This document shows positions 24,544 through 34,518 of a stretch of 64,000 nucleotides of DNA, piece by piece. Location: contig LSRY02000016.1 in NCBI GenBank assembly GCA_001643675.2, positions 1,612,001 through 1,676,000 of the forward strand. Direction: 5' to 3'. Each line of letters opens with the position of its first letter. Position 1 is the first letter of the stretch. A program made the translations under genes and the position numbers. Under the pieces are notes generated by a model. That model ran no database searches. It saw nothing but the letters and a program-made list of their open reading frames with translations, and was not told the origin of the DNA. This DNA is from Monocercomonoides exilis (taxonomy: Eukaryota; Preaxostyla; Oxymonadida; Polymastigidae).

Positions 24544-26559
24544 GGTTAGTGTTTTTATTGGCACCATTTTTTTATTGGCACCAAATTTTTGAAGTGATAA
24601 AATTCAAAAAATACAGACTCAATTAGCAAAAATAAACAAAACTTTGGTCAAATAATCTTCGAATTTTTCTTTTTCCTGAACTTTGATCTGCAGAATTTTC
24701 TTCTTCGATATTTTCCAAATCATCATGCAAAATTCTTCGATAAACTCTTTTCATCTTTGACTTTAATGGAAGAGTATCTTCAATGTTTTCTGTTTCTTCT
24801 TCGGCTTCGGAACATTTCGCACTTGTTCGAATAAAGATATCTTCTTCCCACTTTTCTAAGAAATCCTCATTTGTGAGCAGTTTTCCGTAAAAATCAAAAC
24901 GATTTGAATAAGTGGGCAAAGGAAATGAAGAGTGTTTGGGTAATTTACGTAAAACTGGTCCTGACGATCTGAACAAAACACCACTTGCATCAAATGCATT
25001 CTTAATTACTGATGGTGCGAATGCAGAGTGAAGAGCTTGAGGAAGGATGTCCGCCAAAGCCCTTCTGTTGGAAGAAGCTGTTGAAGATTGAGGTATTTCT
25101 ATTGATGAATTTAAAACAGATTTAAGAACAGCAAAAACACCTCTATCGAGAGGTCGTGAAATATGTGTTGTGTGAGGAACAAATGTGATGACATCCACAT
25201 TCGATTCCATATATTTTCTCCAAATAATAGGGTTTGCACGAGAGCTGTGCGAATCAACGAAAAGCAAACATCTCTCTTCAGTCAATTTCATCCTTTTCTT
25301 TCTTTCTAATATTTCTGGAAGAAGAACACGCAAAGAGAATCGTTCGAATAAAGAAAAGTTCATCCAGCCGTTCGTATTGCACCACACATCAAGCGAAGGA
25401 GATAGAAAAGGAGTCAAATCTTCCGGAACATTTAAACTTGGCCAAAGAACAATTGAGGGCAAAGAAAATCCATCTGAGGCAACAGCAGCCACAAGCGTCG
25501 CATTTCGAACTCTCGAAGGTGCTAGACAACAGGCTGATGGAGACTCCGAGGATGTCGCAACAAGTTGTTGGAAATTATCAGATAATCTTAGAGATGATTC
25601 ATCAACATTAAAGATTAGCTCCCTTCGGTATTTGAACTTTGAATGCAAATCATCAAGCATTTCATACCAAGGTTTCAAAACGTCTTGACAAGATGCTGCA
25701 AGACGTTTTGAATCCAAAATTTTTGTCTTTTGTAATTTCAATTCTGGTTGATTTCGCAAGAAGGAATAAGTTGCGGATTTTGAAATTTCTTTTTTTGGTA
25801 AAGCATCAACTGGAATCTCTGAATCTTCATCTTCTATCGCATTTTCAATCTAAATAGAATCAAATAAATTGAAAAAAAAAATATTTGGCAAACTAATTCT
25901 TTTGTTTTCTTCACTGTCAGGTTTGTTCCACACTTTGCTTCAATTTTAATTACGTCTGTGACAATTTCCTTTTTTACCTTGCGCAGCAATGACGGTCTTC
26001 CAACTTTGGCAACATCCCTGTCACTTTTTACAGCCTTAACTGCATGGATGAGTGTTTTTTTGAAAATTCACCGAAGTTGATTGCATCCACAAGCCTGGCT
26101 TTTCCGTCAATCAGAATTCGCGCCATTCTCTCGAGTCTATTTTCATAAATGCGATAGTCAATCGACGCCATTTCTGCTTGCATTTTTCTTTTTCCTTCTT
26201 CAGCTTTTTTTTTGATCATAAAAAAACCAATCAATTTTTTGGGTAATGATCAAAAAAAAAGTCCATTTTAAGCAGCCAAAAGACATTTCAAGTTTTGATA
26301 TAGGTAGTATTTGCTTTAATATATTTTTGTTTATTCAATTTGTTTTTAAAAAGAATTTGTCATGTTTTTTTCATACGATAATTTCACTAACGAATATAAC
26401 TGTTGCCCCGAAATCAAATAAGCACATCTGTTCATCCGATGATGATAAAAACAATTGTTTGTGCAAATGATCTTTGTTTCTTATTGAAAATTATATCTTT
26501 CACAAAGAAATAGAAAAAAGGTGCCAATTAAAAAAAAGGTTCCAATAAAAACACAAACC
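24544..26559 (-). mobile_element. Pogo-like (Tc1/mariner superfamily) DNA transposon
   Basis: Terminal inverted repeats: the left end from 24544 reads GGTTAGTGTTTTTATTGG, and the right end, read inward from 26559, reads GGTTTGTGTTTTTATTGG. A TA dinucleotide flanks each end (24542-24543 and 26560-26561), the standard target duplication of this superfamily. Inner repeats of TTATTGGCACC follow both ends. The 2,016-bp element carries one transposase on the minus strand. Near-identical termini suggest fairly recent insertion. Confidence 0.85.
24623..26219 (-). CDS. Pogo-family transposase, one probable frameshift
   Basis: Exon 1 26219-25894 and exon 2 25849-24623, joined across a 44-nt GT-AG intron. 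Exon 2 encodes the DDE_1 catalytic core with three acidic sites in context: FNVDESSL, LLFVDSHSSRANP and PHTTHISRPLDRGVF. Exon 1 supplies a basic helix-turn-helix-like DNA-binding part (KVGRPSLLRKVKKEIV). Around 26060 the frame must change by one base within a run of seven A's. Without that change the product stops after SMQLRL, so this copy is probably inactive unless the A-run length is a sequencing error. It is the only gene inside the 24544-26559 transposon. Confidence 0.75.
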
Positions 26560-26561
26560 TA

Positions 26562-26954
26562 CCAACATTTGCTTGTCAAGTTATGATTTTTATTCTTTTT
26601 ATGCTCTCTGATATCAGATGGAATTTGGATGAAAAACCAGAAAAGAAGTGAAATGAAGCAAGATAACTGAAGATAACAAAGGAATGGATGGTGGAGAAGC
26701 TGAATGAAAAATGTTTACTGATTTTTTTCATGAACCTCTTGAAAAGACGAATCATTTGAGGAATAAAAGATGAAAATGAAAAATAGAAAAAAAAAGTTAT
26801 CTTTTTTTGCAGCTTCGTTTCACTTTTAATAAGTTAAAGGAAAAGAAAAGAATTTTGAAAAAAACTTTAAATGACTGTTTTCTTTTGATTTTGCGAAATG
26901 ATCAAAGAAGAAAATGAAAATTTTGAGTTTAAAAGCACAATTAATATCATTTCA
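26562..26954. other. AT-rich spacer
   Basis: No gene or clear repeat seen between the transposon and the fragment at 26955. Confidence 0.5.
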
Positions 26955-27176
26955 TTAAATATTCACTAAATAATATGAAATATTCAACGTTAATTCACTG
27001 CTATATCTGATAATATAATTAATTTTTCCATAAAAGCTAACAATAACATCTTCATATCCTTCTTCTTCCATCTTCTCAATTGCTTTTTTTTCCAAGACTT
27101 TTACATCCTCATCTCTTCTATCGCTCAGTTTTTCCTCTTTCTTCGTTATTTCTTTGCCTTTTTGCATTTTCCTCAA
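26955..27176 (-). pseudogene. Possible C-terminal fragment of the Glu/Lys-rich family
   Basis: A 73-codon frame, rich in Lys and Glu at first (KKEEKLSDRRDEDVKVLEKK) and ending EEGYEDVIVSFYGKI and ISYYLVNI. I believe from memory that such an ending belongs to the same multicopy family as 929-1261 and 2160-3060. No overlap exists in this window to show it directly. No start codon context and no neighbouring exons support an intact gene. Confidence 0.35.
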
Positions 27177-27290
27177 AATGTCATCTCCAAAATGAAATCT
27201 GCCAGAAATGGAGTCAAATGAATATCATTTCTTTGTGGCATAAGAACATAGAGATAAAAACAGATGTGATATAGAATATCCAAAACACAA

Positions 27291-28810
27291 TTGAAATACA
27301 AAACAATTAAAAATTTCATGAAAACTTTCAAGAAAAACAAACATTCAACAGGCATTCGTTGCTGCTGCATTCTATTTGGGGATGCCATTTATCCATCTTC
27401 AACTGATCTTGTTTCTCTGAAGAACAAAAGTGAATCTCAGTCAAGTGGAAATGAAAAACTTGCTGAAAGTGGATAAGGATCAAATCCGCCTTGGGCTCTT
27501 ATTATCGCAGTAATATTTGTTGTTCTTATTGTTTCAATTATTGTCACCGTTCGATAAAGAAAACAAAAAAGACGAACAAAGATCTGAGAGAGATTGTGAA
27601 TGATAACATCAAAAAGGATCCGAAGGCGTTTGAGATGGTGACGATGGAGATGTCGCCTGAGGAACAGTGGAGGAGAGCAGAGAGGGACGCTGAGAAGAAG
27701 AATGATGAGAGGATAAAGAAGAGAGTGTATGAGAAAAACTTGGGCCATTCAGAGTCATCAGAGCATTTGTTGAGTGAGAGTGGATCGACTGAATATATAT
27801 TGGGAAGAGATTCAGACAAGATTCCAGAATGGGCACTGGAGAAAGATGATGAAGAGGAAATTCGAAAGCGAACACCATCGCCATCGATTTCATCCACTTC
27901 AACAACAGACACTTCAGACACAGATTCAACATTTGTTCGAGGAGAGGATCTGTGCCCCACCACCTCATCCATGTCGAATCTGGTGGATGCGATGGCCTGT
28001 TCATCTCCTCACGAAAAGCTCATTGTGGATCTGAGGGATTCGCTGTTCATGCTGTTGCATGGGTTGAATAAGACAAAGGAGATGGCAATTGGGAGTTTGA
28101 AGGAGAGGGAGCAGACAGCTGCCCAGATCTTGTTCTGGGTAGCCAATCTTGCGCTCCATTCATTTGACGAAATGGAAAATGAGCTTTCCTCTTTGGCCAA
28201 TCTCAGTCCCCACATTGTGCTGTTCTCAGAACACGTGGTCATCTGCATTGCCCTCCACTCCGACTGCTCGTCAGACTCTGACACTTCATCTGTCTCTTCA
28301 GCCTCCACCATTGCCACATCTTCCTCTGATGTTTCTGTGAAGAGCGAGAGATTCACAAAATCACCACCTCCTTCATCTGCCTTTGAGGATGAGGATGACA
28401 ACAGAAAAGAGTGCATGAGGTGGAAGGCGCCTGAGCTGCTGATCAACAAGAAGATGGGAGCAACAAAGGAATCAGTTGCCTTCTCGATTGGGATGATGTT
28501 GTGGGAGTGTCTGACGCTGAATATTCCGTTTGGGGAGTATGAGGCAGAGGTTGCTGGACAGAAGATAGCCAATGGAGAAAGACCAAATTTGGAGATGGTC
28601 AATTCGTCGTCTTTGGCTGAAATTATCCCATCATGTGTTTCAGAAGACATCTCAAAACGAGTTGAACTCACCGTTCTCAAGAGAGAGTTCATCCAGCGGT
28701 TTCCAAAAGATGCTGTGATATTCACTGTTTCTGATGCAGTTGATGTTGATGAAGACACAAACATCTCAGACAGCAAGCAAGAGCCCACAGTGAGATTTGA
28801 AGTGCATTGA
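27291..28810 (+). pseudogene. Membrane-tethered pseudokinase, disrupted
   Basis: The frame from 27491 encodes a long cytoplasmic part ending in a partial protein-kinase-like C-lobe: MRWKAPELL (APE-like), then SIGMMLWECLTLNIPFGEYE and a GERPNLEM segment. No Gly-loop, VAIK lysine, HRD or DFG is visible, so catalysis is not expected. Just upstream, in another frame, PPWALIIAVIFVVLIVSIIV is a clear transmembrane helix (27486-27554). An in-frame TAA at 27474 and a one-base frame change near 27557 break the join. The original protein was probably a surface ectodomain, one membrane helix and an inner pseudokinase. An alternative is an intact cytosolic gene starting at the ATG at 27491, but its first 17 residues are merely the shifted helix. 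Confidence 0.55.
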
Positions 28811-29009
28811 AAAGCCATTGAAAAGTCAAAATGTTCAAAAAAAAGATTGATCAAAGTTGTTCAATTCATTAACGTGATCATTAATTTCAGTTCATTCGGA
28901 ACAAGAATGATTTGTGCAAATAACAATCTTTTCACAAAGGAAATTTTCTCATTTGCTTTTTCTTTTAACAAATGTGAGACTGAAAGAATTTCATAACATA
29001 CATATATAT

Positions 29010-29271
29010 GTGGGTAATTATTTTTGAATCCATATTTACTCTCTCAAAAATTTCGGTTTGAGTTTTCATTTTGAATGTGGATAAATGAACAATGAAAAGT
29101 TTTTCCTCCTTTTAAAGATTATTTTATCTCGAATAATTTCTCACGCATTGATTATAGAAACAATTATCTTTTTTTTTCTTTTTGAATGAAATTTTCCTCA
29201 TTATTGAAACAAAACGTCAAAAGAATCAACACTCCGAAAAAAGTTATGATTTCAAAAATAATTACCCATGT
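29010..29271. mobile_element. Family A miniature inverted-repeat element, copy 2
   Basis: The left terminus TGTGGGTAATTATTTTTGAA at 29010 pairs with the inverted copy ending ATAATTACCCATG near 29270. It has the same sequence family as 5914-6421 but without the nested hairpin. Confidence 0.65.
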
Positions 29272-29870
29272 TTTAAGAATTTTGTGATTTTGCATACAAC
29301 TTTGAGAAAACTGTTATTTATTGAATTTTTAAGTTCATGCATATCACAGAATCTCAAAACTGGAATGTTTTTATAAATAGCACTTATTTGTTGCCTCATT
29401 CATTAAATAAAAAGCTGAACAAAAAAGGAGTGAATCATTTTTGGTTCTTGTTAAATGATTATTGTGGAATGATTTGTATTGATTTCATGGTATTCAGAGA
29501 AATAAAAACTCATTATACTTTTTTCAGTTACTCTTTTCATTCTATCATTAAACTGTGTATGTTTATCTTCAACTCATTGTTGATGTTTGAAAAGCTAATC
29601 TTCTGAATGACTATAAAGAATTTCAACTCAGGAAAGCGAAATTGAAGCTCTTAACTCATCCAATGAATTTTTCTTAAAGGGATATCTCTTGTACATTTTT
29701 TATCATTTATCCAACATCATGTCTCATTTTTTTGTTTCAAATATGAACTGAAAAAAAAAAACTTTATGCAGTTAAAATCGGATTTAAATATATCTTGTTT
29801 TGGGCTTCTTTTTTCAACTCCATCCGATTGTGATCACAAAAAATATCGCATTTCACAGAAAATATATGAA
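29272..29870. other. AT-rich spacer between repeats
   Basis: Short frames only; nothing with a family pattern. Confidence 0.45.
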
Positions 29871-30121
29871 TATGGGTTATTCTTTTTGAAAAGTCGCAAA
29901 TGTTTTATTTTTTAAAGAAATCAAAATTTTCATATTTTGCTCCAATTTTTGTTTCTTCTCAAAAATCTTCTTTGGAATGTCTGAAATTGCATTATTCAGA
30001 AATAGATTCCGTATTAGTGAAGTTTTGTATATGTTTTCAAAAATATGAACAAAATATGAATTTTTTGATTTTCAAAAATATTAAACATTTGTGACTTTTC
30101 AAAAAGAATAACTTATATGGG
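29871..30121. mobile_element. Family B hairpin element, copy 2
   Basis: TTCTTTTTGAAAAGTCGCAA near 29880 is inverted at about 30090-30110. The inner segment resembles 5975-6222 over most of its length. Here it stands without a surrounding family A element. Confidence 0.6.
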
Positions 30122-30480
30122 ACAAAATATTTGACTTCAGGCATTTTCATTGACTTTTTGAGATAATAAAACACAAATAAAATGAATCCATTTTTTGACA
30201 TTCGTTAAATGTTGGAAAACTTTATGTTTTGTTATCAACGATGCCTGTTTTCTGAAATGAAAATCAAATTTATTTTGAAATCCAGTTAAGTTTAAAATGT
30301 TATGAGTGAAGCAATTTTTCTATGCCTTGTGCAAAAAAAGCATGAAAGTCCATATTTTCCCCCATGTATCTTTATTTTTGGGCTATTTTTTCTTTTTTTG
30401 AAGATTCTTCATAAAAACGAATTTTGCACTTTTGCAAACGATTTTTTTTCAATAAAAACGAATAACACACATATTCAAAC
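30118..30480. repeat. Dispersed repeat C, copy 1
   Basis: GGGACAAAATAT and CAGGCATTTTCATTG at 30118-30150, and TTGTGCAAAAAAAGCATGAA followed by CCATATTTTCCCCC near 30328-30362, recur in inverse orientation at 57345-57605 with scattered differences. No coding capacity seen. Confidence 0.55.
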
Positions 30481-30702
30481 ATAATTTTTTTATCATAAAA
30501 TAAAATTTTGTGATCAAAATTTTAATTTTTCATTAAAAATGTCATCCATTGTCATTTAATTGGATAATATGTTTTTGAGCATGTGATTATATACGATAAG
30601 AAAAGAATAAAAAATGGAAAAAAGTGTTCGTGAACAGAAAAACGTCACTTTTCAACGAAAAATATTTCTTTTGATTCTATGATTTTTGATTTGGTCTGTT
30701 TG

Positions 30703-30972
30703 TTTATTTGGGTGTTTATTTTTGAAATAATAACTTTTTTCGTTGTGTTGATTATTTGAATGTTTTTCATCAATTTTTTAAAAGAATTTTCTTCAAAATG
30801 TGAAGCGCATGACAATTAACACTAATGAAAAAGTTTGACTTGAATAAATGAAAGGGAAGTCACAAAATGGATATATCACTTTTTCGGGTCCATTTGTGAA
30901 TAATTATAACAAATATTTAACCCAAAATTTTTTACAGAAATAATAGGGTTTCAAAAATAATAAACCGTATGG
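30703..30972. mobile_element. Weak family A-like inverted repeat
   Basis: GGGTGTTTATTTTTGAAATA at about 30710, followed by AACTTTTTTCGTTGTGTTGA, matches the family A terminus and its adjacent sequence. The right partner near 30940-30970 is only loosely complementary. Probably an old copy. Confidence 0.35.
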
Positions 30973-31491
30973 AATGTGAACAAAATACCAATCGTCGCAA
31001 AAAAAATTACGGATAAGATTGATTCTTAAATAACGGCAAGAGAATTAATTCTGATTATTTCACTTTATATACATGAAATTTTGGAGATATAGGATTTTGA
31101 ATTTCTCCGAGCTTTCGAAAATGGTATTTGAAATATTTTGTCAACACGAAAATGAAAATTTCGTCTATCAACTGAGTTAGAATGGTTAAGATTCATTAAA
31201 AGAACAATTGTCAGAATAATTCCTCTTGCAGTACTCGAGAAATCGATCTAATCCGGTATTTTGCGTACATTTTATATTTTATGGAAATTTTTATTCAATC
31301 TTCGATTTGATTATTATTGTTTCTTTTTTTAATGCTTCAATGATAATTAAGAAACATTTAATAATTTTGTGCGCAATCAACAAATTTTTAAATTTAATGT
31401 CACTTTCATTGGCGTTATTTCTCCATTGAAATATTCAAAATATTAATATTTCTCCTAACTTGTTTTTTTACGACAATTATGATTCATGATA

Positions 31492-31853
31492 TAGGGTGGT
31501 CCATATTTCTTTGTAAAAATAATAAAAAATGGGAAATCAAAAATAAAAATATCAAAAAATATTCGATAAAACTGAATTTTGTTTGTTAATCGGTTTGTAA
31601 ACTGATTAAATACATGATAGGCTTCAATTTGTTAAAGTTTGGAGCTTCCAGATATTTGAACAATTCGTTCCTGGAATACAAAAATTTTTCTAAATATTAC
31701 AACAGATATGATTTTTCAATGGTTTGATAGTTGGAAAAGGTGATTGCAATTTGTAACGACTCATAAAGGTGATTATTTTTATGAAAAATGTTTTTTAACA
31801 TAAATAAAAATACAACATTTAATAATTTTAACATAATATTATGGACCACCCTA
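31492..31853. mobile_element. Mariner-type miniature element (MITE)
   Basis: Perfect terminal inverted repeats TAGGGTGGTCCATA at 31492-31505 and the reverse complement ending at 31853. Each is flanked by TA, the Tc1/mariner target duplication. The GGGTGGTCC terminus is typical of that superfamily. At 362 bp it has no transposase and must have been moved in trans. Confidence 0.8.
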
Positions 31854-32086
31854 TATTTTGACACGACTTGAAATTCTTGGGAATCAATAATGTTGCTTTT
31901 CAAACTTTCGATCTTTATTAATGAAATGAATAAATCTCATTTTTATGCAATTTCTGTGAAATGAGAAAACTGAAAATCGAATGATGTTTTCAAAATCAAC
32001 TCAAAAAATGACCCATTTTGCAGAACAAATTGGAGATTTTAAGATCATTCCCTTTATATAACTCATTTATTTCTATCCTTTACGAA

Positions 32087-33535
32087 ATGAGCATTAAAAT
32101 TTTGTTATTTTTAATTATTTTGGGGAAATTCAGTTACAATACAAAGGAAATCTATATTACCAGAAAAGGAGAAGACGTTGAAAGCTGTGGAGATCAAAGC
32201 AATCCCTGCATGACAATGAAATATGCTTTGAGTCATTATTATTCACAAAATAAATTTTCCTTTATTGTTCCACCGGAAAATATAAATCAGCCTCCAATTG
32301 AATTTTTTGATAGAAGTGTCGAATTGTTGGTGGAAAATGACTCAGACTCACCAATGATAATTCCAGATCAATCAAGCTTGTCTGCATTATTCTGCATAAA
32401 TTCCTCGAACTTTTCAGCGACATCGTTTTGCTTTAATGTTTGTGCATTTAAAGATGGAATGAATCCTTTTCTAAGCGCGAATGATAACTCAAATGTTACA
32501 CTTGTAAATGTTAGTGTGAAAGCAAATTCTGAGGATTCAGCTGATCCAATGAATAATGATCCATTTATTATTTTGAAAAAATCAATAATCGCTTTCAAAT
32601 GTTGTTATTTTTATGATCTTCGAAATTTGACTGAATTTAATACCTTTCAAAAAAGTATTGCATGCGAATGGAAACACGGATGCATTGAATTAACTGACTG
32701 CAATGCTACTGTTGAAAGCACACTATTTCATCACGGCGTGTTTGGATTCATTTATCAGAAAGGTGGATCATTAGTCCTCACGAAAGATACATTTGAGACT
32801 TTTTATTTTATGGCGGGTACGAAAATGAAAAGGACGGTCCATTGCGAGAATGAAGGTAATTTGAGCATTTCTTCAATTAAAACGCATCATCACTACAATG
32901 AGTTGGAAGATTTGTTTATGGATATTGGAAACTGCAAAGTAGTGAAGAACGAGAATCCTGGAAAATACGTTTATTTTCATGTGAATATTTCAAATGTTAC
33001 ATGTGAGTTTCAGGAGAGTTATGATTGGCTGAATTTTTACGTGACTGGATATGGATTTACGCTTTGTAGATCTCGAATTCTGCTTACATTTACTCCGAAG
33101 AATTCAACAGAAAAAGTTGTTTTCATTAAGGATCATGCTGGCTCCTATGGTTTTGATACAATTCAATTTGATATGCTTTACAAAGAATTGAAAGGGGCTA
33201 AAACAGTTGCGGTTCAGATTGAATATCCTTCGGAAAAGGACTACGGCGCAGGAACAGATGTCACATCTGAACACATCGTGAAAATACCTGAGAATATTAA
33301 AGAATATGAAAATTTGATTAAAGCAAATGCGATTCATGCAAAAAAATTGGAGATAGCAATCATCGTTTTATCTTCGTGTTTCGTGGTAACAATTGCTGTG
33401 GTGATTGCGCTGACGGCTGTGGTTGTTGTTGCCGTTCTGAAAAAGAGAAAGAAAAGACTAACAAAAATTGGATCTGTTCCGAATAGCAGGGAAAGGGAAT
33501 CTCTTTTTGGGGAAAAGGAAGAGGAAAAATTGTAA
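32087..33535 (+). CDS. Type I surface glycoprotein, oxymonad-like
   Basis: A single exon of 482 residues. MSIKILLFLIILGKFS is a signal peptide, which favours this ATG over the in-frame one at 32018. Shortly after comes VESCGDQSNPCMTMKYAL, a Cys-Gly-Asp..Pro-Cys opening. I recall that pattern from large families of beta-helix-like surface proteins in oxymonads (memory, not checked). Several N-glycosylation sites are visible (NSSNFS, NVTLVNVS, NLTEF). One membrane helix near residues 422-450 (IAIIVLSSCFVVTIAVVIAL) is followed by a basic stop-transfer KKRKKRL and a short cytoplasmic tail. Ligand and role unknown; surface recognition or coat protein is likely. The gene appears intact. Confidence 0.7.
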   Translation: MSIKILLFLIILGKFSYNTKEIYITRKGEDVESCGDQSNPCMTMKYALSHYYSQNKFSFIVPPENINQPPIEFFDRSVELLVENDSDSPMIIPDQSSLSALFCINSSNFSATSFCFNVCAFKDGMNPFLSANDNSNVTLVNVSVKANSEDSADPMNNDPFIILKKSIIAFKCCYFYDLRNLTEFNTFQKSIACEWKHGCIELTDCNATVESTLFHHGVFGFIYQKGGSLVLTKDTFETFYFMAGTKMKRTVHCENEGNLSISSIKTHHHYNELEDLFMDIGNCKVVKNENPGKYVYFHVNISNVTCEFQESYDWLNFYVTGYGFTLCRSRILLTFTPKNSTEKVVFIKDHAGSYGFDTIQFDMLYKELKGAKTVAVQIEYPSEKDYGAGTDVTSEHIVKIPENIKEYENLIKANAIHAKKLEIAIIVLSSCFVVTIAVVIALTAVVVVAVLKKRKKRLTKIGSVPNSRERESLFGEKEEEKL

Positions 33536-34518
33536 AAAGAAAATTAGATTAAATTAAATAAAGTGTGATGCTTCAATATTATTATTAACTAAACGATTGG
33601 ATGTTGATCTAGCTACGTGTGGAGGAGAATGCATCTATAAGTGCATTCTTAATATTAATATTCTTTGAAGATTAGTCAAACAGACTGATTCTTTTAATCT
33701 TATAGGGAAAAAAAAATTTTTTTTATATTTTTATTTCTGGATTTTTGAGGAAAGTCCAACTTTTTTTGTTATTTAAGATGTTTTCTTTGATTGTGGATTA
33801 ATTAAATAAGTTTTGTTAGGAGTGTTTTTCTTTTGTTGACTGTAGCTTTGATTGTTTGGCATTTAGTTAGTTGTCAAATTTTTTCTTTATGTTAAATAGT
33901 TTGTTGAATGTATTTTTGCAAGTTTTTTCTCTTTAACATTGTTAACAAATTTTAAGAACAAAAATTTTAAAGTATTTTAATTGAAAGAGAATTTTTTGTA
34001 ATAAAAATATGTGAGTTATTGTTTTATATCTTTCTGTAAAATTTCCGGAGATTTTCTGCTGATACTTTCATTTTTTTCTTTTTATTTTTCTTTTCTTTTA
34101 ATTATTATTAAAAATTTTTTTTGAACGTATTTTTGGATATTTCAAGAAGCCTTCATAAATGAAAATTCATTTTCAAACAAGTTGGTTGACAATATGCTTT
34201 TGCTTTAATCTAATTTTGATCAAAAATTAAAACTTGAAAAAAATTACTCGAAATATATTTCGTACGAAAAGCATTTTTTTGTTACCAAAAATGAATAAGA
34301 AAAAAGCATTAAGTGAACAAATAGTACTCATTTTTTCTTTCAGAGCGACTGAAGCATTGATTTGGGTATATTTGCCAATTAATTTGTTAAAGATATTTGT
34401 TTTCAAAGCGAAAAAGAGAAAAAGAGACTGCCTGTAACAAAACGTAATAACCAAAATCAAAGAAAGAAATAATTAAATAATGGTATTAAATTCTGATAAT
34501 AATTTTGTTTTTTCAAGA
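33536..34518. other. AT-rich intergenic spacer
   Basis: About 1 kb between the glycoprotein stop and the ADP-ribosylglycohydrolase start. No gene seen. Promoter elements for the downstream gene presumably lie at its right end but cannot be picked out. Confidence 0.5.

Noticed and set aside
28009-28854. Long minus-strand frame opposite the pseudokinase
   Set aside because: The plus strand carries kinase-like motifs. The reverse frame has no family pattern and arises from the codon bias of the sense strand.
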